Assembly: GCA_013693915.1 (NCBI GenBank)
Contig: CP059264.1
Span: 3,866,194-3,872,365 of the forward strand
Source: Dechloromonas sp.
GTDB taxonomy: Bacteria; Pseudomonadota; Gammaproteobacteria; Burkholderiales; Rhodocyclaceae
Length of the DNA: 6,172 nt
Direction of reading: 5' to 3'
Positions 1-5,621 of the stretch are shown piece after piece; the stretch's first letter is position 1, and the number at the start of each line of letters is the position of its first letter. Below the pieces are notes generated by a model. That model was not told the origin of the DNA. It was given only the letters and a program-made list of their open reading frames with translations, and searched no databases. The position numbers and the translations under genes were made by a program.

Positions 1-561
1 GTCACCGCCGAGGTCGTCGATCAGCACGACATGGCGCAGCGACGGCAATTCGCCGCGAATCGGCGCCACCTTGCGCCGGTAGGCGCTGGCCGTCGTCACC
101 AGCAGCCTGCCCGCCGCTTGCGCCACGCGGTTGCGCACCGGCTCCGGGCCGAACGCCGGGAACAGCGGCGAGACGACCGCGCCGATCTTCAGCGCACCGA
201 GCACGGCGACGTATAGCTCGCAGCATCGCCCGCAGAATACGAAGACGCAATCGCCTTTCTGCACGCCCAAGGCTTTCAGCGCGTTGCCGAAGCGGTCAGT
301 CAGCCGCGCCAGTTCCCGGTAGCTGATTTCGCTGCGGCGGCCGTCCTCGGCCAGGAAGCGGAACGCCGGCTTGTCGGCCAGTTTGGAAGCCGCATGGCGG
401 TCGACAGCGAGCCAGGCCATGTTGACCGCACTGCCCGGCGCCATGCCCAACTCGCGCCCGACCGCCGCCCAGGAAAACGGCTCGCCTGCGCCCATTGCCA
501 GCGTCTGCCCTTCCCCGCGAGTCTTGCGAATGACCGCTGGCCGCATTCTTCCTTCCGACAT
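1..561 (-). CDS. acsA: Acetate--CoA ligase / acyl-CoA synthetase (AcsA-type), N-terminal part, cut by left edge
   Basis: Only the first 187 residues are in the window. The reading frame stays open from the ATG at 561 to base 1. The family (ANL adenylate-forming enzymes) activates acetate or another short acid with ATP to the acyl-AMP and then the acyl-CoA, in the cytoplasm. Family-typical pieces are visible in order: an FSWAAV segment near residue 29, VNMAWLAVDRH at 46-56, the SYRELARLTDRFGNAL helix at 80-95, GVQKGDCVFVF at 99-109, and ELYVAVLGALKIGAVVSPLFPAFGPE at 115-140. These resemble the Bacillus AcsA type more than the long AcsA of Escherichia coli. The ATP-binding P-loop lies beyond the edge, so activity cannot be judged. 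The start is uncertain: ATG 561 has AGGTAGG 8 nt upstream, while ATG 546 has GGAAGG 4 nt upstream. An in-frame stop at 571-573 excludes a longer N-terminus. The family call is firm; the substrate is inferred. Confidence 0.85.
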   Translation of the reverse strand, partial: MSEGRMRPAVIRKTRGEGQTLAMGAGEPFSWAAVGRELGMAPGSAVNMAWLAVDRHAASKLADKPAFRFLAEDGRRSEISYRELARLTDRFGNALKALGVQKGDCVFVFCGRCCELYVAVLGALKIGAVVSPLFPAFGPEPVRNRVAQAAGRLLVTTASAYRRKVAPIRGELPSLRHVVLIDDLGGD

Positions 562-792
562 CGAATCAACCTACCTTTTCTCTGCATCCGGCGACAGGAC
601 GCCATGTCGGACAAACGAGGACAGCCCACGATTGCCGAGTGATTCAAGGATAGACTTTTTCGGAAGGAAGGGTTGCTGCCCCCATGTTGCGTTCCAGCGG
701 CTGGACCGGCCTCGTGGCACACGCAGGCGGCGTCGCCCGGTTCACGCCGCAGACCAAGAGGCGGGCCGGCCGCGCCTTCCGATTGCCCGCCG

Positions 793-809
793 GTCCGCTT
801 CAGGCGGAC
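793..809. repeat. Perfect 6-bp inverted repeat (hairpin)
   Basis: The arms GTCCGC (793-798) and GCGGAC (804-809) are exact reverse complements around the five-base loop TTCAG. On the plus strand the stem is followed by ATTTCT, a poor U-tract, and on the minus strand by GC-rich sequence. It is therefore not a good intrinsic terminator for the minus-strand genes. It could be a dispersed repeat, a processing site or part of a mobile-element end. Only the inverted repeat itself is certain. Confidence 0.5.
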
Positions 810-928
810 ATTTCTGCCCATTTCCAGGTGGTCGACCGCGACAGCCGCCCCCAGGAATCGGCAAGAATTCCAGGAAGCGCGCCGACCGGGATCGCCGCGA
901 CGGGCGCCTTGTCGCTGCCCGCCGTCAC
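800..928 (-). CDS. Possible 42-aa ORF or frame-shifted tail of the preceding gene (doubtful)
   Basis: A GTG at 928, two bases past the TGA that ends the upstream gene (932-930), opens a 42-residue frame ending at TGA 802-800. The product has a plausible mixed composition, including PVGALPGILADSWG and the end WKWAEMSA. No Shine-Dalgarno sequence lies at a useful distance; the AAGGAGG of the upstream gene's end is about 19 nt away. Its stop falls inside the 793-809 hairpin. I recognise no family. It may be noise, or a C-terminal extension of the upstream gene reached by a frame change. Confidence 0.15.
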   Translation of the reverse strand: MTAGSDKAPVAAIPVGALPGILADSWGRLSRSTTWKWAEMSA

Positions 929-929
929 G

Positions 930-1369
930 TCACAATTTCGCGATTTCCTCCTTCAGCCTGTCGCGGACTTCGTTGAACCTGGCTTCATTGTCATTCTTCA
1001 ATGCCTTCAGGCTCTTGATGAACTCGGAAACCGTGACGCTATCGGGTTTCGCCTGCGACGCCCGGTACGCCTGTATGTCCGTATTCAGTTCCAGCAGATC
1101 ACCGATGCTCCTTTCGCTCAACAAAGCGGCATCCCTGGCTCCCAAGTATCTTGCGATGCACTCGACCGCCTCGAGCACCCTCCCGATCTGCTTGCCGTAG
1201 CCGGCGACGTTCTCGATGATCGCCTGTTCGGTCGGAGCATCCGACGACACGCCGTAACGGATGTTCACCAGGCCATACATCCCGCTCGACGAGGTGAGGT
1301 AAGTCAGGGGTTGATGATCTGGCTCAGGACATCGGGCGCCAACGACGAATAGACAACCTTGTCGGACAT
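930..1369 (-). CDS. Hypothetical small protein, split between two frames (frameshift at 1307-1310)
   Basis: An ATG at 1369 lies 7 nt after a perfect AAGGAG but gives only 21 codons (MSDKVVYSSLAPDVLSQIINP) before TGA 1306-1304. The -1 frame is open from just upstream of this point to TGA 932-930. Read from ATG 1280 alone it gives 116 residues. Joining the frames at the CCCC run (1310-1307 on the minus strand) by one extra C, or a -1 slip, gives 147 residues. The joined product has a hydrophilic N-terminus without a signal peptide, a middle helix-rich segment (ENVAGYGKQIGRVLEAVECIARYL), and a highly charged C-terminal helix (EARFNEVRDRLKEEIAKL) that could form a coiled coil. It is probably cytoplasmic. 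I recognise no family. The strong ribosome site is at 1369 and ATG 1280 has none, which argues that the split gene is one gene. Sequencing error, true frameshift and recoding remain open. Confidence 0.6.
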
Positions 1370-1370
1370 T

Positions 1371-1577
1371 TCATATCTCCTTGATGTGTATGCTGGAAAC
1401 GGCAGCACCCGGCCGGATGACGGGCCATGCGCTGCTCATGCCTTGCATCATGCCCGATCCGGACAGCCAGAAGAACGGCAACGCGCGCGGCGCGAGGATT
1501 GCCGCTGCCTGGATTCGGAACGGGAGACGGCAGATCGGGCCTGGCCGCCTCTTTGCCTGCATGATCACGGCCGCCAT
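1371..1577 (-). CDS. Possible small ORF between the lipoprotein and the split gene (doubtful)
   Basis: In the 261-bp gap between the lipoprotein stop and ATG 1369, a minus-strand frame from ATG 1577 runs 68 residues to TGA 1373-1371, one base before the next ATG. Its last codons are AAG GAG ATA, so they form the ribosome site of the next gene, an arrangement seen in coupled genes. The product is fairly hydrophobic in the middle (ALPFFWLSGSGMMQGMSSAW) and recognises no family. There is no good ribosome site before ATG 1577, and a plus-strand frame over the same DNA looks equally open. The gap may simply be non-coding. Confidence 0.2.
   Translation of the reverse strand: MAAVIMQAKRRPGPICRLPFRIQAAAILAPRALPFFWLSGSGMMQGMSSAWPVIRPGAAVSSIHIKEI
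1377..1382 (-). promoter_or_regulatory. Strong ribosome binding site for the split small gene
   Basis: The minus strand reads AAGGAG followed by 7 nt and ATG (1369-1367), a textbook Shine-Dalgarno arrangement and the best in the window. It decides the start of the 930-1369 gene in favour of 1369 over the downstream ATG 1280, and so exposes the frame break. Confidence 0.75.
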
Positions 1578-1630
1578 GGCAGCGCTTGCCGGCCCGCCAG
1601 CCGTCGGCCTTAATCGCCGCCGCGCTGGAA

Positions 1631-2164
1631 TTACCTGGGCGGTGGCGGAGGCGGCGCGCCCGGTGGGGGCGGCGGAATACCCCAGTTCTGCGGATCGTTG
1701 ACCACCCGCGGCTGGTATGCCATTCCGGCCGGGACCGGAACCGAATGGCCCTTGACGTACATGCACTGGATGTAGGCATGGTTGTACTGGCGCTGCGTGC
1801 CATAGCCCGAGGCATAGGCCGAATTTGCGCCGTAGGCGCTGCCTCCGACCAGACCGACGCCGGCGCCGACCGCGGCGCCCTGCCTGCCACCGATCGCCGC
1901 CCCGGCCAGCGCGCCGATCGCGGTGCCGACCACGGCACTGCCGACCGCTGACTGGTTCGCCGCGTCCTGGGCAGTGACGCCACCGATCTGATAGTAGGCG
2001 TACTGACGGCACTCATAGTCATCGTGGCGGAACCCGTCCATCGTCGCACCGCGACCGGGCATCACCAGGGTGGTCGGCCCGGTCGGCATGACCGTGCACG
2101 CGCCGAGGAAGAGAGAGCCGGCCGCCACACCGAGGCGGGACAGGAATGTGTTCTGAGTTCTCAT
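1631..2164 (-). CDS. Glycine-zipper lipoprotein with proline-rich tail
   Basis: The 177-residue product begins with a lipoprotein signal peptide: positive residues, a hydrophobic stretch, then a lipobox LFLGAC with Cys23 as the predicted lipidated residue. The mature part opens with TVMPTGPTTLVMPGRG and the segment FRHDDYECRQYAYYQIGG (45-62), which I know from a widespread proteobacterial family of small glycine-zipper lipoproteins. Residues 75-112 form the zipper, with Gly/Ala spaced for helix packing in a membrane (AIGALAGAAIGG then GAAVGAGVGLVGG). YIQCMYVKGH (131-140) follows, and the end is a poly-Pro tail (PPPPPGAPPPPPPR). Cys52 and Cys134 could pair. It is likely anchored to the outer membrane. 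Function is unknown for the family; envelope integrity is a guess. ATG 2164 lies only 3 nt after the stop of the upstream gene and has a weak ribosome site (AGG), which suggests translational coupling. Confidence 0.8.
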   Translation of the reverse strand: MRTQNTFLSRLGVAAGSLFLGACTVMPTGPTTLVMPGRGATMDGFRHDDYECRQYAYYQIGGVTAQDAANQSAVGSAVVGTAIGALAGAAIGGRQGAAVGAGVGLVGGSAYGANSAYASGYGTQRQYNHAYIQCMYVKGHSVPVPAGMAYQPRVVNDPQNWGIPPPPPGAPPPPPPR

Positions 2165-2167
2165 GGC

Positions 2168-2627
2168 CTATTGCCCCGGTTGCGGCAGAACCCTCTGCCA
2201 ACCGCCCGGACACTCCTTCACGTAAGGGTAATACCGGTTCGAACCGCGGCAGAAATACCAGTATTGCTGTGCGGCAGCCTGCCCCTGCACGACCGCATTG
2301 TCGCTCCGCTCGATATAGACCTGCGGCTCCGGCGGCACGACGACCGCCGGTGCGTAGTACGGGTCAGCGTAGAGGTAGGACCCCGGATATCCGGGCCACG
2401 AATAATATGACCACGAGTAGTATGGCCACGAATAATAGGGCCAAGAATAGTACGGTCTCGGATAGAAGGGCCTGGGATAGAACGCGCGCCCGTAGGCAGT
2501 GCCCCCAGTAGGGGCCGGGGCCGACATAGACGCCGGCCCTCCCGTAAACGCGCCGGTCCGCCCAGGAATCTCCGATTCCGGCGACCAGCAATGCCGCGAC
2601 AACGATCAGGAGTTTATGCGCTTTCAT
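2168..2627 (-). CDS. Secreted Tyr/Pro/Trp-rich small protein, split between two frames (frameshift at 2502-2506)
   Basis: ATG 2627, with AAGG about 7 nt upstream, starts MKAHKLLIVVAALLVAGIG, a Sec signal peptide with likely cleavage after DSWA (residue 23). It continues as RAGVYVGPGPYW, typical of a common family of small secreted proteobacterial proteins. The family's C-terminus (PQVYIERSD, then YWYFCRGSNRYYPYVKECPGGW) is in another frame that stops at TAG 2170-2168. The two meet at a run of five G on the minus strand (2506-2502); removing one G joins them into a 152-residue protein. Uncorrected, the first frame yields 87 residues whose second half is a hydrophobic stretch. Between lies a tract of FYPRP and YYSWP units. 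The product probably resides in the periplasm or on the cell surface; its function is unknown. It sits 3 nt upstream of the lipoprotein gene. An ORF read from 2602 in the second frame lacks any signal peptide, so I judge it a wrong start. Confidence 0.7.
2396..2485 (-). repeat. 15-bp degenerate tandem repeat, six units
   Basis: On the plus strand the units follow the pattern CCACGAATAATAKGG, with increasing drift towards the right: 2396-2410, 2411-2425, 2426-2440, 2441-2455, 2456-2470 and 2471-2485. Each encodes five residues on the minus strand, giving two FYPRP-type units followed by four YYSW(P/S) units. The length is a multiple of three, so unit gain or loss would keep frame. The leftmost four units are the most alike, which suggests recent duplication. 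Confidence 0.75.
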
Positions 2628-2735
2628 CGATCCGCCTTGGATGCATTCTGCCGAGCACCAATTAACACAATAGACAAAAATCCGACCGACGGCTGCAACA
2701 ATTTGCTACAAGATGTAATCGCTGGCGGGGCGCGA
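2628..2735 (-). promoter_or_regulatory. AT-rich intergenic spacer, probable promoter region for the 2627 gene
   Basis: This 108-bp gap between the CoA-transferase stop and the next gene start is visibly more AT-rich than its surroundings, notably at 2660-2715. It is the likeliest place for a transcription break and restart. I see no clean -35/-10 pair. On the minus strand CCGTCGGTCGG followed by ATTTTTG (about 2692-2676) could be a weak terminator for the CoA-transferase gene, but only about 3 bp of stem can form. Confidence 0.35.
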
Positions 2736-4031
2736 TCAGAGCAGTTTCATCTTCTTCGCCATTTCGCGCAGTTGCCCCCGAAAATCCGGATGGGCAATGC
2801 CGATCAGGGCTTCGCAGCGCTGCTTGGCGGTCTTCCCACGCAGTTGTGCGACGCCATACTCGGTGACGACATAGTTGACGTCGTTCTTCCCGGTCGACAC
2901 GTGCGTACCGGGCTCGAGGGTCGGCACGATGCGCGAGATGGTGTCGTTTTTGGCGGTCGACGGCAGGACGATGAAGGACTTGCCGCCGTGGGATCGATTG
3001 GCGGCACGGACGAAATCGGACTGGCCGCCGGTACCCGAGTATGGGGTATAGCCGAGACTCTCCGATCCGCACTGGCCCATGAAATCGACCTGCATCGTCG
3101 CGTTGACCGCGTGCAGGTTGTCGTTCTGGCCCGCGAGGAAGGGATCGTTGGTGAAATCGACCGGGTGCATCTCGAGCGCCGGGTTGCGGTTCATGAACTG
3201 GTAGAGCTTCTTCGAGCCGAGGGCGAAGGTCGCCAGCATCTTGCCGTGGTGATAATTCTTCTTGCGGTTGGTGATGACCCCGGCATCGACCAGCATCATG
3301 ATGCCGTCGCCGACCATTTCGGTATGAACCCCGAGGTCGCGCTTGTCGGTCAGTTGCATGACCACGGCGTCGGGAATGCCGCCGTAGCCGATCTGCAGTG
3401 TCGCGCCGTCGGGAATCATGTCCGCGACATACTTGCCGATGGCTTCCTGGACCGGCCCGATCTTGGGCAACCCGACCTCGAAAATGGGATCCTCGCTCTC
3501 GCAGAGAGCGGTAACCTGGCTGATATGGACATGGCAATCGCCATTGGCGAAGGGCACGTTGGGATTGACCTCGAGGACCACGGCGCGCGCCTTGTCGACG
3601 GCCGCCATAGTGTAGTCGGTCGCCAGCGAGAGCGAGAAATAGCCGTGCTCGTCCATCGGCGAGGCCATCGTGAAGACGACATCCGCCGGGATCATGTTGC
3701 GGGCGATCAGCCCCGGCAACTCGGAAAAATACGCCGGGAGGTAGTCGATCCAGCCTTCCTGGCCGCCGGGACGCGAGGCACCGCTAAGGAAATAGGCCTC
3801 GTGGCGGACACAGTCCACCGTCTCCGGGTCGAAATAATCGAACTTGCGCAGCGCCAGGATCTGCGCGACCTTGACGTCGCGGAAGTCGCGGCGCTGTTCG
3901 GACAACGCCGTCAGCAGGGTGGGCGGTTCGCCGACCGCGGTCGGGATGACTACGGTCTCGCCGTTTCTGACCACACGGACGGCGTCGGCGGCAGACATGC
4001 ATTTTTGCTTGTAGAGCGACTGTACGGACAT
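2736..4031 (-). CDS. Acetyl-CoA hydrolase/transferase family protein (4-hydroxybutyrate CoA-transferase-like)
   Basis: This complete 431-residue member of family I CoA-transferases moves CoA between short acyl groups, usually with acetate or acetyl-CoA as partner, through a glutamyl-CoA thioester. The length fits the 4-hydroxybutyrate/propionate CoA-transferase branch (about 430-440). Motifs in order: the N-terminal acetyl-CoA hydrolase domain with GETVVIPTAVGEPPTLL (24-40), ASPMDEHGYFSLSLATDY (123-140), the central GYGGIPDAV (215-223), the catalytic HTEMVGDG with Glu238, the loop YSGTGGQSDF (331-340) that shapes the oxyanion hole, and the end VNYVVTEYGVAQLRGKT (385-401) with IAHPDFR. All expected active-site residues are present, so it should be active. 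ATG 4031 has AGGGAG 6 nt upstream. It begins 31 nt after the methyltransferase gene and may share its transcript. The exact acyl substrate (4-hydroxybutyrate, propionate, butyrate or succinate) cannot be read from sequence. Confidence 0.92.
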   Translation of the reverse strand: MSVQSLYKQKCMSAADAVRVVRNGETVVIPTAVGEPPTLLTALSEQRRDFRDVKVAQILALRKFDYFDPETVDCVRHEAYFLSGASRPGGQEGWIDYLPAYFSELPGLIARNMIPADVVFTMASPMDEHGYFSLSLATDYTMAAVDKARAVVLEVNPNVPFANGDCHVHISQVTALCESEDPIFEVGLPKIGPVQEAIGKYVADMIPDGATLQIGYGGIPDAVVMQLTDKRDLGVHTEMVGDGIMMLVDAGVITNRKKNYHHGKMLATFALGSKKLYQFMNRNPALEMHPVDFTNDPFLAGQNDNLHAVNATMQVDFMGQCGSESLGYTPYSGTGGQSDFVRAANRSHGGKSFIVLPSTAKNDTISRIVPTLEPGTHVSTGKNDVNYVVTEYGVAQLRGKTAKQRCEALIGIAHPDFRGQLREMAKKMKLL

Positions 4032-4062
4032 GTTGTTCTCCCTCTCTATTGCACTGCGTTGA

Positions 4063-5205
4063 TCAAAGCTTGCGATTGCTCCCGGCCACCATGCGGAACT
4101 CGAACAAGCGGCATTCCAGCGGCCCGTTGAACAGCGGCGTCTTGCGACTCGGCTTGAGACCGACCAGCCTGGGCAGGCGCAGGTCGGCCGTGAAGAAGAA
4201 GCAGTTCCAGCCCGCCCAGTGTCTCTTCAGCGCCGAGCCAAGCCGCGGGTAGAACGCCGCCAGTTCGTCCAGTTCGCCAATCCGCTCGCCATAGGGCGGA
4301 TTGGCCACCATGATGCCATGATCCGTGAGCGGCTGCGTATCCAGCAGATCGCCGCGGTCGACCGTGACAATGCCGCCAAATCCGGCTTCCTGCAGATTGC
4401 GCCGGCTGGCCCGCAACGCCCTGTCGTCGCTGTCGTAGCCGCGGATGTCGAGCGGCTCGGGTGCCTTGCAGCGCGCCTCGGCGGCCTGCCGGATGCTGGC
4501 CCAGTTCATCGCCTCGAAGCTGGCGAGGAGTTCGAAGGCGAAGCCGCGGTCGATGCCAGGCGCCCGGTCGAGCGCGATCTGCACGGCTTCGAGCAGGAAG
4601 GTGCCGCTGCCGCACATCGGGTCGACCAGCGGCGTGCCGGGGCGCCAGCCGGACAACTGAAGGATGCCGGCGGCGAGGTTCTCCTTGAGCGGAGCGTCGA
4701 CGCTCGCCTTGCGCAGGCCACGCTGCCACAGCGGCTGACCCGAGGTATCGAGATAGAGTGTGCACTCGCTCTCGGACAGAAAGACGTGCACGCTGACATC
4801 CGGGTTGCGCGTCCGGATATCCGGGCGCTCGCCGCAATCCTCGCGGAAGCGGTCGCAGACGGCATCCTTGACGCGCAGGGTGACGAAATCCAGCGACTTC
4901 AGCGGGCATCGGATCGCCGTCGTCACGACACGCATCGTCCGCGACACCGCAAAATGATTTGGCCATAGCTGGCGCACCGCCAGCCGGTAGATGTCTTCTT
5001 CCCTGGCGTACGGCCCCTTGACGATGTGCCAGAGGATACGCGTGGCGATGCGCGATTCCAGATTGGCGCGGTAGCAGGTGCTCCAGTCGCCGGCAAAGAA
5101 GACGCCGCCGTGGGTCGACCGCAACTCCGCGCCGCCGAGCGCGCGCAGTTCGTCGCTCAGAAGTTCTTCCAGCCCGCGCGGACAGATCGCGAAATACCGG
5201 TTCAT
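4063..5205 (-). CDS. rlmL: THUMP-domain class I SAM-dependent rRNA methyltransferase (RlmL-like, stand-alone)
   Basis: The 380-residue product starts MNRYFAICPRGLEELL, the usual opening of this family. An N-terminal ferredoxin-like plus THUMP RNA-binding region spans about residues 1-155, with GQPLWQRGLRKASVDAPLKENLAAGIL (156-182) as linker. The Rossmann methyltransferase domain follows, with SAM motif I DPMCGSGT (195-202), an acidic GYDSDDRA (257-264) and the catalytic NPPYGER (302-308), typical of guanine N2 methylation. By family it should make m2G2445 in 23S rRNA, like the N-terminal half of E. coli RlmKL. The RlmK half is absent, as is usual for such short stand-alone proteins. ATG 5205 shares one base with the stop of the upstream gene (TGATG) and has no clear ribosome site, which implies translational coupling. 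An in-frame extension to 5424 only reads through that neighbouring gene in the wrong frame. The site specificity is inferred from homology. Confidence 0.9.
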   Translation of the reverse strand: MNRYFAICPRGLEELLSDELRALGGAELRSTHGGVFFAGDWSTCYRANLESRIATRILWHIVKGPYAREEDIYRLAVRQLWPNHFAVSRTMRVVTTAIRCPLKSLDFVTLRVKDAVCDRFREDCGERPDIRTRNPDVSVHVFLSESECTLYLDTSGQPLWQRGLRKASVDAPLKENLAAGILQLSGWRPGTPLVDPMCGSGTFLLEAVQIALDRAPGIDRGFAFELLASFEAMNWASIRQAAEARCKAPEPLDIRGYDSDDRALRASRRNLQEAGFGGIVTVDRGDLLDTQPLTDHGIMVANPPYGERIGELDELAAFYPRLGSALKRHWAGWNCFFFTADLRLPRLVGLKPSRKTPLFNGPLECRLFEFRMVAGSNRKL

Positions 5206-5621
5206 CAGAAGGGTTTCAGGACGACGAGAAACACGACGGCAAAGAGTACCAGCACCGGCATCTCGTTGTAGAAACGGAACCAGACATGGCTTCTCGCATT
5301 GCTGCCGGACTGGAACGCCTTGAGAAGGCGCCCGCAATGCCAGTGGTAGATCACCAGCAGGGCGACCAGAGTGGTCTTGAGGTGCAGCCAGCCGCCGGAA
5401 AACCCGTAGCCGAACCACAGCCACAGCCCTGTCGCCACCGCCAGTACCCCGAGCGGGGTCATGAAGCGGTAAAGCTTGCCGGCCATCAACAGCAGGCGCT
5501 CGCGTTCGGCGACACTGTCAGGCGGCACCATCGCCAGATTGACGAAGATCCGTGGCAGGTAGAACAGCCCGGCGAACCAAGCGACCACCAGCGAGATATG
5601 CAGAGCCTTGAGGGTCAGCAT
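5205..5621 (-). CDS. hemJ: HemJ-like / CopD-family four-helix membrane protein (putative protoporphyrinogen IX oxidase)
   Basis: This 138-residue integral membrane protein has four hydrophobic segments at about 5-28, 52-71, 80-98 and 120-136. The pattern matches HemJ (UPF0093): LKALHISLVVAWFAGLFYLPR with His8, GKLYRFMTPLGVL, the WLHLKTTLVALLVIYHWH segment (78-95) with His80, Lys82 and His93, FRFYNEMPVLVL, and the characteristic end VVLKPF. HemJ oxidises protoporphyrinogen IX to protoporphyrin IX late in heme synthesis, at the inner membrane. Many annotations call such proteins simply CopD family, after the copper-resistance fold, so that is the safe alternative. The start at 5621 lies within the upstream gene, overlapping it by 7 nt, with a purine-rich GGAAAGGAAGGA just before it. 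It continues straight into the methyltransferase gene, sharing one base. Essential residues seem present; assay evidence is of course lacking. Confidence 0.75.
   Translation of the reverse strand: MLTLKALHISLVVAWFAGLFYLPRIFVNLAMVPPDSVAERERLLLMAGKLYRFMTPLGVLAVATGLWLWFGYGFSGGWLHLKTTLVALLVIYHWHCGRLLKAFQSGSNARSHVWFRFYNEMPVLVLFAVVFLVVLKPF

Larger units (their letters stand above)
562..929. other. Intergenic stretch of about 370 bp upstream of the acsA-type gene
   Basis: No frame here shows a convincing family match. It must hold the promoter of the minus-strand acyl-CoA ligase gene unless that gene is read through from 1369, but I see no clear -35/-10 pair. It contains a perfect hairpin at 793-809, a weak 5-bp stem at 897-915 and a doubtful 42-codon ORF at 928-800. 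Longer open frames across it on both strands have the Arg/Pro/Ala-rich look of noise in GC-rich DNA. It could be the scar of a lost gene or mobile element; that is inference. Confidence 0.6.

Noticed and set aside
592..609. CGACA / TGTCG inverted repeat upstream of the ligase gene as an operator
   Set aside because: Five bp with an eight-base gap is expected by chance in such DNA, and no promoter boxes accompany it.
300..821. Minus-strand 173-codon ORF entering the acyl-CoA ligase gene
   Set aside because: Its second half is the ligase gene read in a wrong frame, and its first half has noise-like composition.
897..915. GCGAC / GTCGC hairpin after the split gene as a terminator
   Set aside because: Only a 5-bp stem with a 9-base loop and no T-run follows on either strand.
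684..1352. Plus-strand 222-codon ORF across the left intergenic block and the split gene
   Set aside because: Antisense to the better supported minus-strand gene, which has a strong ribosome site; no motif recognised.
1381..1701. Plus-strand 106-codon ORF overlapping the gap and the end of the lipoprotein gene
   Set aside because: TTG start without a ribosome site, low-complexity Ala/Arg-rich product, and it runs antisense into a well-supported gene. The gap holds a minus-strand frame of equal quality.
2499..4130. Open plus-strand frame of 543 codons
   Set aside because: It lies antisense to the complete CoA-transferase, whose motifs and active-site Glu are unmistakable. The plus-strand product is the Asp/Arg/His/Val-rich mirror expected from GC-biased third codon positions.
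4219..4968. Plus-strand 249-codon ORF
   Set aside because: Antisense shadow of the methyltransferase gene with no family resemblance.
5206..5424. N-terminal extension of the methyltransferase frame by 73 residues
   Set aside because: It overlaps the HemJ-like gene in a different frame, is Arg/Pro-rich, and the family start MNRYFAICPRGLEELL fits ATG 5205 with a TGATG junction.
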